From: CAZLRH01 sp964562015
GTDB taxonomy: Bacteria; Verrucomicrobiota; Verrucomicrobiia; Opitutales; JABDGR01
Direction of reading: 5' to 3'
Length of the DNA: 64,000 nt
NCBI GenBank assembly: GCA_964562015.1
Contig: CAZLRH010000008.1
Location: forward strand, 1 to 64,000
Shown here: positions 15,987 through 24,471 of the stretch, one piece after another
Layout of the letters: every line of letters begins with the position of its first letter
How positions within the stretch are numbered: the stretch's first letter is position 1
Position numbers and translations under genes: made by a program
Notes under the pieces: generated by a model
Told to the model about the DNA's origin: nothing
Seen by the model: the letters and a program-made list of their open reading frames with translations, nothing else
The model's database searches: none

Positions 15987-16781
15987 CTAGGGCTCGAGCG
16001 GCAAATCCGCGGAAATTTCCAGCAAATGCCGGCGCAGTTCCAGCGCCGCGGCCGCGTCGTCCTTGGCCCCCAAGCTTTCGTAGTTGGGCAAGATGCGCGA
16101 GCGCACGTCCACGATGGAAAACGGTTTCGGGACATAAAAACCATCCCAACTGCGCAAGCGCCAGGCGGAGCGGAAATGGCAGGACATCAGTAACAAGGGC
16201 GCTTTCGAGTGGCGGGCCAGGAGCAAGGTTCCGGGCTTGATTTCATAACACGGGCCGCGCGGGCCGTCGGGCGTGATACCCACGTCCGCGCCTTTTTCCA
16301 TTTCGTTTAAAAGCTCCCGGGCGGCATGGATGCCGCGCCAACTGCTCGAACCGCGCACGGCCTCGATGCCCGCCAGCTTGAAATACGCGGCCAGCCATGC
16401 GCCATCGCCACTCGCGCTCACCAGCCCTACCAGCCGGTGGCTGCGCCGATACATCTGGTAAATATACGCGCCCATGAAGAGGCGATTGTGCCACATCACC
16501 CAGAGAACGGGGCGCTTGTCCCGCAGCCAGCCCTTCATTTCATCGCTGGTGCGCAGGCGCAAGGTTCGCAGCCACACGCGCGCAAACAAATAAAAGGGCA
16601 GCAAGACGAGGTATTGCAGCCAACCCGCGTAAATGACCTCGCGCAGGCGCGACACTGAAGGGGCGGGCTTTTTGCCGGGCACCGGTGGAGGCGCTGAGGC
16701 ACCCGCAGCCTCCGGCGGAGGCGTGCGGTCCGGCGGCAGTGGTGGCGTTGAGGCTTCCGAGGACATGCGGGCGTCGTCCAT
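15987..16781 (-). CDS. DUF374 lysophospholipid-acyltransferase-like protein
   Basis: DUF374 proteins belong to the PlsC/LPLAT superfamily and usually act on lipid A or phospholipids at the inner membrane. Here a hydrophobic segment (YAGWLQYLVLLPFYLFARVW) precedes WVMWHNRLFMGAYI, in the place of the HX4D-type motif, and ITPDGPRGPCYEIKPGTLLL, the conserved second motif. The first 50 residues are a Pro/Ala-rich extension. The start may be ATG 16781 or the next ATG at 16766. The catalytic pattern departs from the classic HxxxxD (HNRLFMG), as is usual in this subfamily. Sugar or acyl donor specificity is not predictable. Confidence 0.85.
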   Translation of the reverse strand: MDDARMSSEASTPPLPPDRTPPPEAAGASAPPPVPGKKPAPSVSRLREVIYAGWLQYLVLLPFYLFARVWLRTLRLRTSDEMKGWLRDKRPVLWVMWHNRLFMGAYIYQMYRRSHRLVGLVSASGDGAWLAAYFKLAGIEAVRGSSSWRGIHAARELLNEMEKGADVGITPDGPRGPCYEIKPGTLLLARHSKAPLLLMSCHFRSAWRLRSWDGFYVPKPFSIVDVRSRILPNYESLGAKDDAAAALELRRHLLEISADLPLEP

Positions 16782-16857
16782 TCAAAACCGAAATGCGCGC
16801 GGGGCAAAGGGAAAAGGACGGGAATAAATGGTTTAGGGGGTGTTTTGAATACCTCAA

Positions 16858-17213
16858 ACAACCACGGATAACACGGATGCCACGGATAAGAATAATGAAA
16901 TTTTCAACCATTCGGGGAAGTAAATTTGTGTTATCCGCGCGATCCGTGCTTGCTTGGTCGTGCTGGATTAAATCTTGAACCTGCGCCTGCCGCCGTCTTC
17001 ACCCAAATTCCCTACGCTCATCGGTGTTCTCTCCGGCTTCCTCTTGCATTCCCTGCGGTTTCCTCCTCAGTGCTTCTCTGCGTTCTCTGTGCTCTCGGTG
17101 GTTCAACTCCGGCTTTCCTCTTTTACCTTCTCCCTTTATCCTTCATCTTTCAGCGTTTAGCATTTCCGCCCGTGCTCCCGCCCTGCCCTCACCTGCCCCC
17201 GGCCCCGCCCGCC
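16858..17213. repeat. Intergenic region with CACGGAT and CTCTGCG word repeats
   Basis: The gap between a minus-strand and a plus-strand gene (16782-17213) contains no convincing gene. At 16859-16893 the word CACGGATAA is written three times, and at about 16930-16956 the same words return inverted (GTGTTATCCGCGCGATCCGT). At 17071-17107 the TTCTCTGCG family appears (CTTCTCTGCGTTCTCTGTGC, ending GGTGGTTCAAC). From about 17120 to 17160 follows a pyrimidine-rich stretch of TTTATCCTTCATC-type words. Confidence 0.7.
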
Positions 17214-17681
17214 ATGTCCTGGCGCGATCTCGGCCGCCACGGCCATGAGCGCGGCGCGGAATTTTATCTCAGCGCACTGACTTACGCCCAATATCTCTGG
17301 CAGCGTGGCTATGCAGGCCGCGCGCTCCTCGCCCTCGACCGCGCCCTGCTGGCGAGCTTGCGCGGTGACGAACCCATCCTGCGCAAGTGGCCGCTGCCCT
17401 ATCGGGCGCTCCACTGGGTCATGACCCAGGCGCCCGCGGAGGCGCTCGTCGGCAACCCGCGCGTCCATTACCAACACTTGGCGGGACGCCTGCGCGGCCC
17501 CGACTCGCGTCAAAAAAAGGCCCGGGCCTGGGCCTGCTGGCATCTGGCCTGCTTGGCGAATCCCGCGTGGCCCGGCGACGCCCGCCACAAGATTCGTGAA
17601 CCCAGGGTGACAGATATAAAGGCCAGACTGGGAAAATGGGGGGTGAAGGGTGAGGAACGGATTTGGCAGGGGCTCGCTTAG
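17214..17681 (+). CDS. Conserved-looking hypothetical protein, 155 residues
   Basis: I do not recognise a family. The ATG at 17214 starts a compact, basic, Trp-rich protein (MSWRDLGRHGHERGAEFYLS) with two helix-rich segments (ALTYAQYLWQRGYAGRALLA and KKARAWACWHLACLANPAWP). There is no signal peptide or membrane segment, so it is probably cytoplasmic. The repeated Ala/Leu helical pairs could be TPR-like. The frame upstream of 17214 is pyrimidine repeat DNA and is excluded. Confidence 0.65.
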   Translation: MSWRDLGRHGHERGAEFYLSALTYAQYLWQRGYAGRALLALDRALLASLRGDEPILRKWPLPYRALHWVMTQAPAEALVGNPRVHYQHLAGRLRGPDSRQKKARAWACWHLACLANPAWPGDARHKIREPRVTDIKARLGKWGVKGEERIWQGLA

Positions 17682-17745
17682 TTAGAATACATCCATCCGC
17701 AAAGTAAGCTACTCCAGGTGCCTCCCGGGAATGCACCGATCACAT

Positions 17746-17778
17746 CCTTCGTGTTGATTCGTGACTATTCGTGGCTCA
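17746..17778 (+). repeat. TTCGTG word repeat
   Basis: The word TTCGTG is written three times with drift (CCTTCGTGTTGATTCGTGAC then TATTCGTGGCTC). Same family and orientation as 3892-3924. It lies in the 229-base gap before the prepilin-like gene, where nothing else is recognised. Confidence 0.7.
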
Positions 17779-17910
17779 TTTTAAATTTTATCAGACCTCC
17801 GACAGCCTCGATATAATTTCTCCAACGCAAATTTTCACGGTGCAACCACACAGTTTGAACCCATAGTAAAAAGCAGGTTCGCCGGTTTTCTCTCCTTACC
17901 CCGATTTTCC

Positions 17911-18690
17911 ATGGCCGGCATGGCTCCAGCCTTTCGTGGCCGCCTCCGTTCGCTCACGCGTCGGAGGTCGGGCGCGCTGAAGGATTTTCCCGAAGAAGCA
18001 CGTCCCGAAGAGGTAGGTACGCCTCAGAATGCCAAAACGCTGGTTTCCCGCGCCCCCGGCCTGACGCTGGTCGAAATGATGTGCGTGATGACGATTTTTA
18101 TCATCATTCTGGCATTGACGATGTCGGTGTACCAGGGGTTGCTGCGAAAAATGACGCTCACCCAGGCCAATCACGACCTCGCCGGCCTCGCCGCCAAGCT
18201 CGAATTGTTCCGGTCCGCCTTCGGGCAATACCCGCCGGGCGACACTTCACCCGAGGCCGAGACCAATTTAATCAAGGCGCTGACGGGCCGTGCGCGCTGG
18301 GTGCGCACTGGAGGCAAGCTGGTGTGGGAGACCACGCCGCTGGACGCCGCCGTGCCGGCCTGGGGGCACTCGTTTCTCGACACCGGCGAATTCACGCTGG
18401 CGGAGGGCAAGAACGGGCAACTGGCGCCTGAGGCGCGATTCGAGGATCCGTGGGGCCAGCCCTATTTGTATCGTTACAAATCCGCCGCCGAACTGGCCAG
18501 CCCCACCGCGCCCAGCGCCTGGAAGGCGAAGGGCGTCGTGCTCCTTTCGCGCGGGCCGGACCGGCGGCCGGAAAAGCCGGATGACAATTTTGTGTGGCAG
18601 GCCGACGCCAAGGGAAAACTGACGGACACTTATGCCAGGGGGTCCGGCGGCGAACGGGCGGACAATCTCGTGCTGGCGCCGACTGATTGA
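17911..18690 (+). CDS. Type II secretion/type IV prepilin-like protein (GspG-type)
   Basis: After about 48 residues the motif APGLTLVEMMCVMTIFIIIL marks an N-terminal methylation site: Gly then a hydrophobic residue, Glu at position +5, followed by a long hydrophobic helix. Downstream come GspG-like features (KLELFRSAFGQYPPGDTSPE, FEDPWGQPYLYRY, VVLLSRGPDRRPEKPDDNF). Such proteins form pseudopili or pili. The leader is long and basic/acidic, more than twice the usual length, and the first residue after cleavage would be Leu instead of Phe. A shorter start is possible but no ATG lies closer. No other secretion genes are adjacent. Confidence 0.82.
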   Translation: MAGMAPAFRGRLRSLTRRRSGALKDFPEEARPEEVGTPQNAKTLVSRAPGLTLVEMMCVMTIFIIILALTMSVYQGLLRKMTLTQANHDLAGLAAKLELFRSAFGQYPPGDTSPEAETNLIKALTGRARWVRTGGKLVWETTPLDAAVPAWGHSFLDTGEFTLAEGKNGQLAPEARFEDPWGQPYLYRYKSAAELASPTAPSAWKAKGVVLLSRGPDRRPEKPDDNFVWQADAKGKLTDTYARGSGGERADNLVLAPTD

Positions 18691-18700
18691 GGCCGCAGAT

Positions 18701-19477
18701 TTAGGCCAGGCCGCGCTGGGATTGGCTGATGAAGTCGAGCGTGGCGCGCACGAGGGCGTGGTCCACTTGCGGGTGCGCGCGGAGGCGTTCGAGCGCCTGC
18801 GTGCGGTTCAGGCCGTCGCGATACAAAATTTTAAACACCGAGCGGGCGACTTCGATATCCGCCGCGGAATGGCCGCGGCGTTCGAGGCCGATTTTATTAA
18901 TGGTGCGGACCTCCGCCGGATTGCCGTCGGCAATCATAAAGGGCGGCACATCCTGCACGACTTTTGCGCAGGCACCGGCCATGCTGTGCGCGCCCAAGCG
19001 GCAAAATTGGTGGACGCCGGCGTTCCAGCCGAGATTCACATGGTCGCCGACGAGCACGTGACCACCGAGGGCGGCGTGGCTGCTCATCACGAGGTGGCTG
19101 CCGACGACGCAGTCATGCGCGATGTGGCTGTAGGCGAGGATGACGTTGTCATCGCCCAGCACAGTGAACTCGCCGTCCTTGGTGGCGAGGTGGACGGTGA
19201 CGTATTCGCGAAAAATGTTGCGATCGCCGGCGCGCAGGCCGGGCTGGCCGCCGGTGAACTTGAGGTCGTGGGTCTTCGAACCGATGAGGGCGAAGGGAAA
19301 AACCTCGTTGGCCGCGCCGAGTGTGGTGCGGCCCTCGACGCACGCGTGGTGGTGCAAAAGAGTGCCCGCGCCGAGTTGGACTTCGGCGCCGACGTATGCA
19401 TACGCGCCGATGGTCACGCCCTCCGTCAATTGCGCGCCGGACTCGACGATGGCGGTCGGGTGAACGGTGGTCGCCAT
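18701..19477 (-). CDS. lpxA: UDP-N-acetylglucosamine acyltransferase LpxA
   Basis: LpxA adds the first 3-hydroxyacyl chain to UDP-GlcNAc in lipid A synthesis. The protein starts directly with the left-handed beta-helix hexapeptides (VHPTAIVESGAQL, TIGAYAYVGAEVQLGAGTLL). It keeps the catalytic-loop histidine region (YSHIAHDCVVGSHLVMSSHA, GHVLVGDHVNLGWNAGVHQF) and the C-terminal helical part (GLERRGHSAADIEVARSVFK). Length, 258 residues, is normal. Other lpx genes are absent from the neighbourhood. It implies an LPS-bearing outer membrane. Confidence 0.96.
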   Translation of the reverse strand: MATTVHPTAIVESGAQLTEGVTIGAYAYVGAEVQLGAGTLLHHHACVEGRTTLGAANEVFPFALIGSKTHDLKFTGGQPGLRAGDRNIFREYVTVHLATKDGEFTVLGDDNVILAYSHIAHDCVVGSHLVMSSHAALGGHVLVGDHVNLGWNAGVHQFCRLGAHSMAGACAKVVQDVPPFMIADGNPAEVRTINKIGLERRGHSAADIEVARSVFKILYRDGLNRTQALERLRAHPQVDHALVRATLDFISQSQRGLA

Positions 19478-19497
19478 TGTACCAAAAAAAGTTCCGC

Positions 19498-20037
19498 TTA
19501 GGACGATTCGCCGCCCATGCCCACGACCACGCCGGACGATTGCGCGGCGAGGTACTTCTGAAATTCAGCGAGGCTCGCGTCTCCGTAGAGCTTGGAAATC
19601 TGCTCGGTGAGCTGCGCCTTCAACACCGCGAGGCGTTTGGCCAGGGCGTCGGGGAAAATCGGGCCGACAAATTTATTCGCCGAACCCATCTGCACCAACT
19701 CGGCCGCCATGGGCTGGGCGGTGGCCAGGAGCGAGGCAAAGCGTTTTTGCAAGTCGGCGGCCTTGACGGGGTCCTTGTCGGTCGAGCCATAAGCGCCGAA
19801 ATAGCCGAGGGCGGTGACGACCGGGCAGCGGGCGTCGAGGTTGATCAGGATTTTCTGCGACGTCCAGACCTCGGTCTCGATCTTCACGACGGCCTGCTGC
19901 TTGGCGGCCTCGCGGGCGAGCCGGTCCTGGCGGAGGTCGAGGATGCCCTTGTCGGCCTGGGCGTGGACGGTGGCGGTGAAGAGCAGGGTGGCGGCGAGGG
20001 CCGCGCTCAGGGAATTAACCGCGCGATTTTTTTTCAT
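19498..20037 (-). CDS. Secreted protein of unknown function
   Basis: ATG 20037 starts a clear signal peptide (MKKNRAVNSLSAALAATLLF, ending ATVHAQA). The mature protein, about 155 residues, is helical with one conserved-looking centre (VDKGILDLRQDR-like beginning, then ILINLDARCPVVTALGYFGA). I do not recognise a family. The start overlaps the end of the TPR gene by 23 bases, so the two are probably co-translated and may act together. Confidence 0.72.
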   Translation of the reverse strand: MKKNRAVNSLSAALAATLLFTATVHAQADKGILDLRQDRLAREAAKQQAVVKIETEVWTSQKILINLDARCPVVTALGYFGAYGSTDKDPVKAADLQKRFASLLATAQPMAAELVQMGSANKFVGPIFPDALAKRLAVLKAQLTEQISKLYGDASLAEFQKYLAAQSSGVVVGMGGESS

Positions 20038-21550
20038 AATAGTCATTGATGATTTTAGCGACGTCGCGGTAGTCAATGTCATTGGCGTAGATGGCCTTGA
20101 ACTCGTCGATGGCCTTGTCGGCCTTCTTGTTTTCCTGGTAAACGGAGGCGAGTTCGTAAATGACCTCTTTCTTGAGGTCGTTCATCGCGGTGATGTCGCG
20201 CTTGGCGGACTCGAGCTGCTCTTCGGCGAGGTCGAGGATGCCCTTCTTGCGGTAGGCGCGGCCCAACTGGAGCATCGCCTGCTGGGCGACCTTCGGGTTG
20301 CGGCGGGAGAACTGGAGTTCGCGGATGGCGGCGTCCACCTGGCCGGTTTCGTAGAGCAAGGTGCCGTAGTCGTAGCGGTAGCCGTAGTCGTTCGGGTACT
20401 TGTCCACGAGCGTCTTGGACTGCAGTAGGCGGAATTCGAGGTCCTGCTTGCGCAATTCGTCGAGGGCCGCCTGCTTGGCCGGATCGGGGCCCGCCGCGAG
20501 GGCGGTTTCAAGTTCGGCGATCTTCGTCTTCATGTTGGCCGTCATGAAGTCGGTTTCCCACTTTTCGAAGGTCACATCCGCCTTGCCCTGCGGCATCTGG
20601 CGGGCCTTGCGCACCCAGACGAGAGCGTCGTCGAACTTCTGCAAATTCTTGTAGTGGCCGATGATGTCGCGGTAATTCGTCATGTTCTCCGGCTCCTTCT
20701 CAATCTTGACCGTAAGGTCGGCGATGAGGGAGGCGGTGGTGTCCGCGTCGTTGACGGTGCGGTTGGCTTGTTCGAGCTTCGTGGCGGTGTCGGCGTCGGC
20801 GAGTTTGGAGCGGAAGTCGCCGCCCTGTTCTTCCCACTTGCCCTTGTCCATGGAGATGGAGACGGAGGCCTTGCGGACGAGCGCTTGGGCGTCGCCATTG
20901 CCGGGGGAAAGGTCGAGGATATGGTCGCAGACCTTGATAGCTTCCTTGTTCTGGCCGGCATCCATCATGGCGCCGGCGAGCGCGAGAAGATTCTTAAGAT
21001 TGTCGGGCTCGAGTTCACGCACGCATTCGTAGGCAAAAACGGCGGTCTGCATCATGCCGAGGGCCGTGGCGGCCGCGCCGAGGAGCTGGTGCGCCTGGAC
21101 GTTGGAAGGATTCTGCGTGATGAGTTTTTCGGCTTCATCGAGCGAGCCCTTCGGGTTGGATTTGACCTGGGCGCTCGCGCGGAAGGCAAAGGGCGTCTTG
21201 GTCAGGGCCAGGAATTTCGTCATGCCCTTGTTCTTGCCGATGGCCGCCTTCTTCTGCGCCTTGCGCATGATTTTGCGAATCTCGAGGCAGCCGGGCTGCG
21301 AATTCAAAATGTTGCCGCAGATTTCGATGGTGTAGGTCGGGTTCTTGTCGACGGCCTTGTCGGCCACGTCCACTTGTTTTTGCAGGCGGATGTCGATGCT
21401 CTTGAGCGGAATCTCCTGAATGATGGGAGCGCCCGCGATGGGAGCGGCACCACCGGCAGCGCCGGTGAGTGGGGCTGGCGTCGCCGGAGGAACAGGGGAA
21501 TTGGCGGCGGACGTGGGGACGGTCGGGGTCTGAACGGTCGGATCGCTCAT
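20015..21550 (-). CDS. TPR-repeat protein
   Basis: 511 residues without signal peptide, beginning with a Pro/Thr/Ala-rich stretch of about 45. At least five tetratricopeptide-type helix pairs can be seen: QAHQLLGAAATALGMMQTAV; NLLALAGAMMDAGQNKEAIK; TNYRDIIGHYKNLQKFDDAL; YDYGTLLYETGQVDAAIREL; and QAMLQLGRAYRKKGILDLAE. TPR proteins act as scaffolds. A conserved N-terminal segment (IIQEIPLKSIDIRLQKQVDV) may be a family-specific motif. Its stop overlaps the start of the downstream secreted protein gene. No partner can be named. Confidence 0.85.
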   Translation of the reverse strand: MSDPTVQTPTVPTSAANSPVPPATPAPLTGAAGGAAPIAGAPIIQEIPLKSIDIRLQKQVDVADKAVDKNPTYTIEICGNILNSQPGCLEIRKIMRKAQKKAAIGKNKGMTKFLALTKTPFAFRASAQVKSNPKGSLDEAEKLITQNPSNVQAHQLLGAAATALGMMQTAVFAYECVRELEPDNLKNLLALAGAMMDAGQNKEAIKVCDHILDLSPGNGDAQALVRKASVSISMDKGKWEEQGGDFRSKLADADTATKLEQANRTVNDADTTASLIADLTVKIEKEPENMTNYRDIIGHYKNLQKFDDALVWVRKARQMPQGKADVTFEKWETDFMTANMKTKIAELETALAAGPDPAKQAALDELRKQDLEFRLLQSKTLVDKYPNDYGYRYDYGTLLYETGQVDAAIRELQFSRRNPKVAQQAMLQLGRAYRKKGILDLAEEQLESAKRDITAMNDLKKEVIYELASVYQENKKADKAIDEFKAIYANDIDYRDVAKIINDYYEKKSRG

Positions 21551-21720
21551 GGTAGTTTCTAAATTGGGTCAGTGAAGCGGAGGGGTGATGAAAAGGAACG
21601 CGAAATATAAGGCACCTCGCGTGGTTTACGCAACTTAATTTCTTTCCGGTTTTTTGCAACTCGGTCGCTGCGCCGGAAACTAACCCATCGGACGATTCTT
21701 TCGCGCCTTAAAATAAATAA

Positions 21721-21746
21721 GGCCGGGTCTGTTGGAGACCCCGGCC
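21721..21746 (-). terminator. Rho-independent terminator
   Basis: On the minus strand the hairpin GGCCGGGGTCT/AGACCCGGCC with a short loop is followed by TTATTTATTTTAA. It lies about 40 bases past the stop of the signal-peptidase-like gene and would separate it from the TPR gene further on. Confidence 0.75.
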
Positions 21747-21786
21747 ACCCGCCCAAAGTTTCCGCGCGGGAAAATTTTCCGGGAAA

Positions 21787-22329
21787 TTAATAACGTTTCG
21801 CGTAGGCGACCTGTGGCAACTTCGCGCCCGCGGCCGCGAGTTCATCGACGCTGTCCTGGCCTTCTTGATAGTGAACGTAACCGAAGACGATGCCCTGCAA
21901 ATTCTGGGCGGTGACTTTCTGCGGATCGGGCCGGCCGTTGTTCAAGCCCTGGGCGACCCAGCCGTCCGGGGTCTGCTCAATGACGCGGTGGGCGACGAGG
22001 TCGCCGACGGCATCGCGATAGATCACGGTCATCCCCGGCTGAAGTTCTGAATAAGTGGCGCTGGCGAGCAGGAGCAAGGTGGTGTTATTAATCTGGGGCA
22101 CCATGGAATCGCCTTTGGCGAGGAAGACCTGCCAGCCGCGGCGCATCGCGGCGATGTGCTGGGCGTCGGCCAGGGCTTGCGAGAGCGGCACCCGGGTTTT
22201 GACGAGGTCACTAGCTTGGGCGACGACTGGAACCAGGCCTGCGACGGCGAAGAGGAGGGCGACCAAACCCTGGCGGACGAAGGTCGAGAGCGGGGTTTTG
22301 TGGGCGAAGAGTTGATGCGTGTTTTTCAT
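21787..22329 (-). CDS. Exported S24/S26 (signal-peptidase-like) protein with Ser/His/Asp pattern
   Basis: A signal peptide (about residues 1-40, VALLFAVAGLVPVVAQAS) is followed by a core resembling a type I signal peptidase: KGDSMVPQI with Ser75, VGDLVAHRVIEQ with His114, and NNGRPDPQKVTAQNLQGIVF with Asp135. A His in place of the bacterial catalytic Lys is the pattern of archaeal and ER-type signal peptidases (S26B). Unlike those it has no membrane anchor beyond the signal sequence and seems to be a small periplasmic protein. Function could be processing of an exported protein, or none if it is a dead relative. Confidence 0.72.
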   Translation of the reverse strand: MKNTHQLFAHKTPLSTFVRQGLVALLFAVAGLVPVVAQASDLVKTRVPLSQALADAQHIAAMRRGWQVFLAKGDSMVPQINNTTLLLLASATYSELQPGMTVIYRDAVGDLVAHRVIEQTPDGWVAQGLNNGRPDPQKVTAQNLQGIVFGYVHYQEGQDSVDELAAAGAKLPQVAYAKRY

Positions 22330-22741
22330 AAGCGCATGTTACTCTTTTCCAAGGTTTTCCGGTATCGGACCGACCCTGTAAAACGGCTGGCAATTGTGCT
22401 GAATTTTCGCGGCGCACGCCCTGAGCCTCCGCACTCCAGAAAGCCGACTTGGGCTCGGATAAAGCCTGACCTGGCCTCCGGAAAAGTACTGAGGCCTTAC
22501 CACCTCGCGGTTTGATTAAGGTGCGCTTTAGCCAGCCTTCGAGGCTCGCCAAATTGTAAAAGTTACGTGACGGCAGAACCGTTGAAATTTCCTAATTTGC
22601 TTAAAATCAGAGTCTTAAAGTAGTTATTCCCACCCATGAACACCGGCTTAGGGGGTGGGTTTCTAGGGCACGGTTGGGAACAGTCTAGCCTTGAAAATGG
22701 TCAGTTGTTGAACGATATTGAACTCTGACCTGCATCCCACC
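22330..22741. other. 412-base gap between divergent genes; one hairpin
   Basis: No gene or known RNA was recognised. A hairpin CCCACCC (22629-22635) / GGGTGGG (22653-22659) is followed by TTTCT and lies 80 bases before the next plus-strand start. It could be an attenuator or part of an unrecognised structured leader. I looked for SRP and 6S-type motifs and saw none. Confidence 0.4.
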
Positions 22742-23035
22742 ATGACTGCCACCCTGACCTCTTCCCGCGACCGCGCGCACACCCATGACGCCGCGGCGCT
22801 TGAGCCTGACGTTGATTTGCAGGAGCTAAAGCGTGAGCTGGCTGCGGCCAAAAACCGCTTTCTCACGTTGGCGCAGAATGCTGAACGCGCGCGCCGGGAT
22901 GCCAATGTCGCTGAGACTCAGGCACGCGCCCGCATGACGACCGCCGCGGAACTGCTCGCCGACGCCCTCGCCCAGCACGAGGGCCCTGCCCTGCGCGCCG
23001 CGGCCCAAACGGTGCTCGCGCAGTTGCGCTCCTAA
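22742..23035 (+). CDS. Small coiled-coil protein, unknown
   Basis: The 97-residue product starting at ATG 22742 is Ala/Arg/Glu-rich and almost entirely helical: LQELKRELAAAKNRFLTLAQ, NAERARRDANVAETQARARM, LLADALAQHEGPALRAAAQT. No Cys, no signal peptide and no recognised domain. It resembles small cytoplasmic coiled-coil proteins such as ZapA-like or chaperone-like factors only in composition. Third-position GC is high, consistent with real coding. Confidence 0.6.
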   Translation: MTATLTSSRDRAHTHDAAALEPDVDLQELKRELAAAKNRFLTLAQNAERARRDANVAETQARARMTTAAELLADALAQHEGPALRAAAQTVLAQLRS

Positions 23036-23184
23036 GCGTCTACGGTCGGGCGGCCGATAGAACCAAGGTGCCAAGGAGCGGGCAGAATCAGGTCGTTGAG
23101 TTCCGGGTTATTCAGTCTTGGCCTAAACTTTCCCAAAATCCTTGGGTGACTTTTACATGGGTTTTGGCATAAGCTGAAGGTTGC

Positions 23185-23664
23185 ATGACCAATTTCCGTT
23201 CGCTGAACGCGCGTTTCCTCTCCCTGGGCCTGCTCATGGCTGCCGCTTTGGCCGGCGGGTGCAGCGACAATCCGAATGAAAGCGTCGTTAAATTCGAGTC
23301 CACGCCGGTCGGAGCGACGGTGAAAATCGACGGCACGCCCGCGGGGCAAACGCCGTTGAGCGCCGTCTTGGGCCGGAAGCAGGAGACCCAGATTACCTTT
23401 GAAAAACCGGGTTTTGCGACCGTGAGCATTCCCGTGCGCCCGCGCGACGGCGACCTGACGCCGAATCCCGTCAAGGCCGCGCTCGTGCCTGAATTGATGC
23501 CCGCCACGCACGAAGGCGATCCGAAGGTTGAGTTGGAGAAACGCATCGAGATCGTGCGCCAAAACGCCGCCATGGGCCGCATCACCGAGGTGGACCGAGT
23601 TTACATCGAGGCCAAACTGGTGGAATTTTACGGTGTGCCCGCGCCGGCGCCCGCTGCCAAATAA
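23185..23664 (+). CDS. PEGA-domain lipoprotein
   Basis: A lipoprotein signal peptide ends in the lipobox LAGGC with the modified Cys at residue 26. A PEGA domain follows: VKFESTPVGATVKIDGTPAG then QTPLSAVLGRKQETQITFEK and PGFATVSIPV, the repeated 'P-x-G-A-x-V-x-I-D-G' pattern of surface proteins. The C-terminal part is helical (VELEKRIEIVRQNAAMGRIT). Attached to a membrane, it probably has a structural or adhesive role. Confidence 0.85.
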   Translation: MTNFRSLNARFLSLGLLMAAALAGGCSDNPNESVVKFESTPVGATVKIDGTPAGQTPLSAVLGRKQETQITFEKPGFATVSIPVRPRDGDLTPNPVKAALVPELMPATHEGDPKVELEKRIEIVRQNAAMGRITEVDRVYIEAKLVEFYGVPAPAPAAK

Positions 23665-23684
23665 GTGGATCGAAAAAATTACCC

Positions 23685-23766
23685 CGCTCCCTTCTTCCAG
23701 TTCCCACTCTTTGCTCCCTGCTCGTAGCTTTTTGCTCCCTGCTCTCATCTCCCTGCTCCCTGCTTT
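23685..23766 (+). repeat. CTCCCTGCT word repeat upstream of methyltransferase
   Basis: The word CTCCCTGCT or a near copy occurs at least five times (including TTTGCTCCCTGCTCG, TTTGCTCCCTGCTCTCATC and CTCCCTGCTCCCTGCTTT), ending at the ATG at 23767. Same family as 6155-6231; again there is no recognisable ribosome-binding site between repeat and start codon. Confidence 0.75.
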
Positions 23767-24342
23767 ATGCACGCCGCCCGCTTTCTCGGACAGTTCCTGC
23801 GCCAACCGGGACGCACGGGCGCGGTGCTGCCGAGTTCTCCCAGCCTTGCGCATATGATGACCGATGCCGCGCGGCTGGGCGATGCGGAGGTGATTGTCGA
23901 ATGGGGCACGGGCAACGGCGTCATCACTGAGCGGATTTTGGCGAAGAAAAGGCCGGCGGCGGGTTTCCTGGCCGTCGAGTTGAACGAGGAATTTGTGACG
24001 GCCACGCAGCGGCGTTGTCCGACGGCGAAAATCGTGCACGATTCCGCGGCCCATACGCGCAAACACCTGTCGGCCCATGGCTGGCGCGGCTGCGACCGCC
24101 TGGTGTGCGGACTGCCGTGGGCGTCCTTCCCGGAGAAATTACAGGACGATTTGCTGGACACCATGTACGACGTGCTGAACCCCGGCGGGATTTTCGTGAC
24201 GTTTGCGTACCTGCAAGGCCTGCTGCTGCCGGCGGGCCAGCGTTTTCGCAAGAAATTGCAGGCGCGCTTCCCCCAAGTCACGCGGACGCGCACCGTGTGG
24301 CTGAATTTTCCGCCGGCGTTCGTGTACTGCGTGCGGAAGTGA
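23767..24342 (+). CDS. PmtA-like SAM-dependent methyltransferase
   Basis: Class I methyltransferase with motif I VIVEWGTGNGVITERI, acidic motif II FLAVELNEEF, and a CDRLVCGLPWASFPEKLQDD segment like the SGLPF/LPW motif of phospholipid N-methyltransferases and rRNA adenine dimethylases. The N-terminal FLGQFLRQPGRTGAVLPSSP with SLAHMMTDAA is typical of PmtA-type enzymes that methylate phosphatidylethanolamine. The substrate is inferred. The start codon touches the upstream CTCCCTGCT repeat. Confidence 0.85.
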   Translation: MHAARFLGQFLRQPGRTGAVLPSSPSLAHMMTDAARLGDAEVIVEWGTGNGVITERILAKKRPAAGFLAVELNEEFVTATQRRCPTAKIVHDSAAHTRKHLSAHGWRGCDRLVCGLPWASFPEKLQDDLLDTMYDVLNPGGIFVTFAYLQGLLLPAGQRFRKKLQARFPQVTRTRTVWLNFPPAFVYCVRK

Positions 24343-24356
24343 GGGCGAAGTATTTT

Positions 24357-24430
24357 TCCACAGATTACGCAGATTGACACAGATTTTTAAAATAATGAAT
24401 CGGTGCAAATCGGAGCAATCTGTGGATAAA
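24357..24430. repeat. ACAGATTAC/AATCTGTGG inverted word repeat
   Basis: The arm TCCACAGATTACGCAGATTG with ACACAGATTTTT is answered after about 20 bases by AATCGGAGCAATCTGTGGA. Each arm repeats a word of 10-11 bases. Same vocabulary as 24-329. It lies between the methyltransferase and the NlpC/P60-like gene. Confidence 0.75.
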
Positions 24431-24471
24431 CCTCTCTGACACCGCATCTCACTTTTATATAAGGATTTCCA

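Noticed and set aside
22560..22741. 6S or SRP RNA gene
   Set aside because: One hairpin is present, but I could not find the conserved SRP tetraloop region or the 6S open-bubble pattern.
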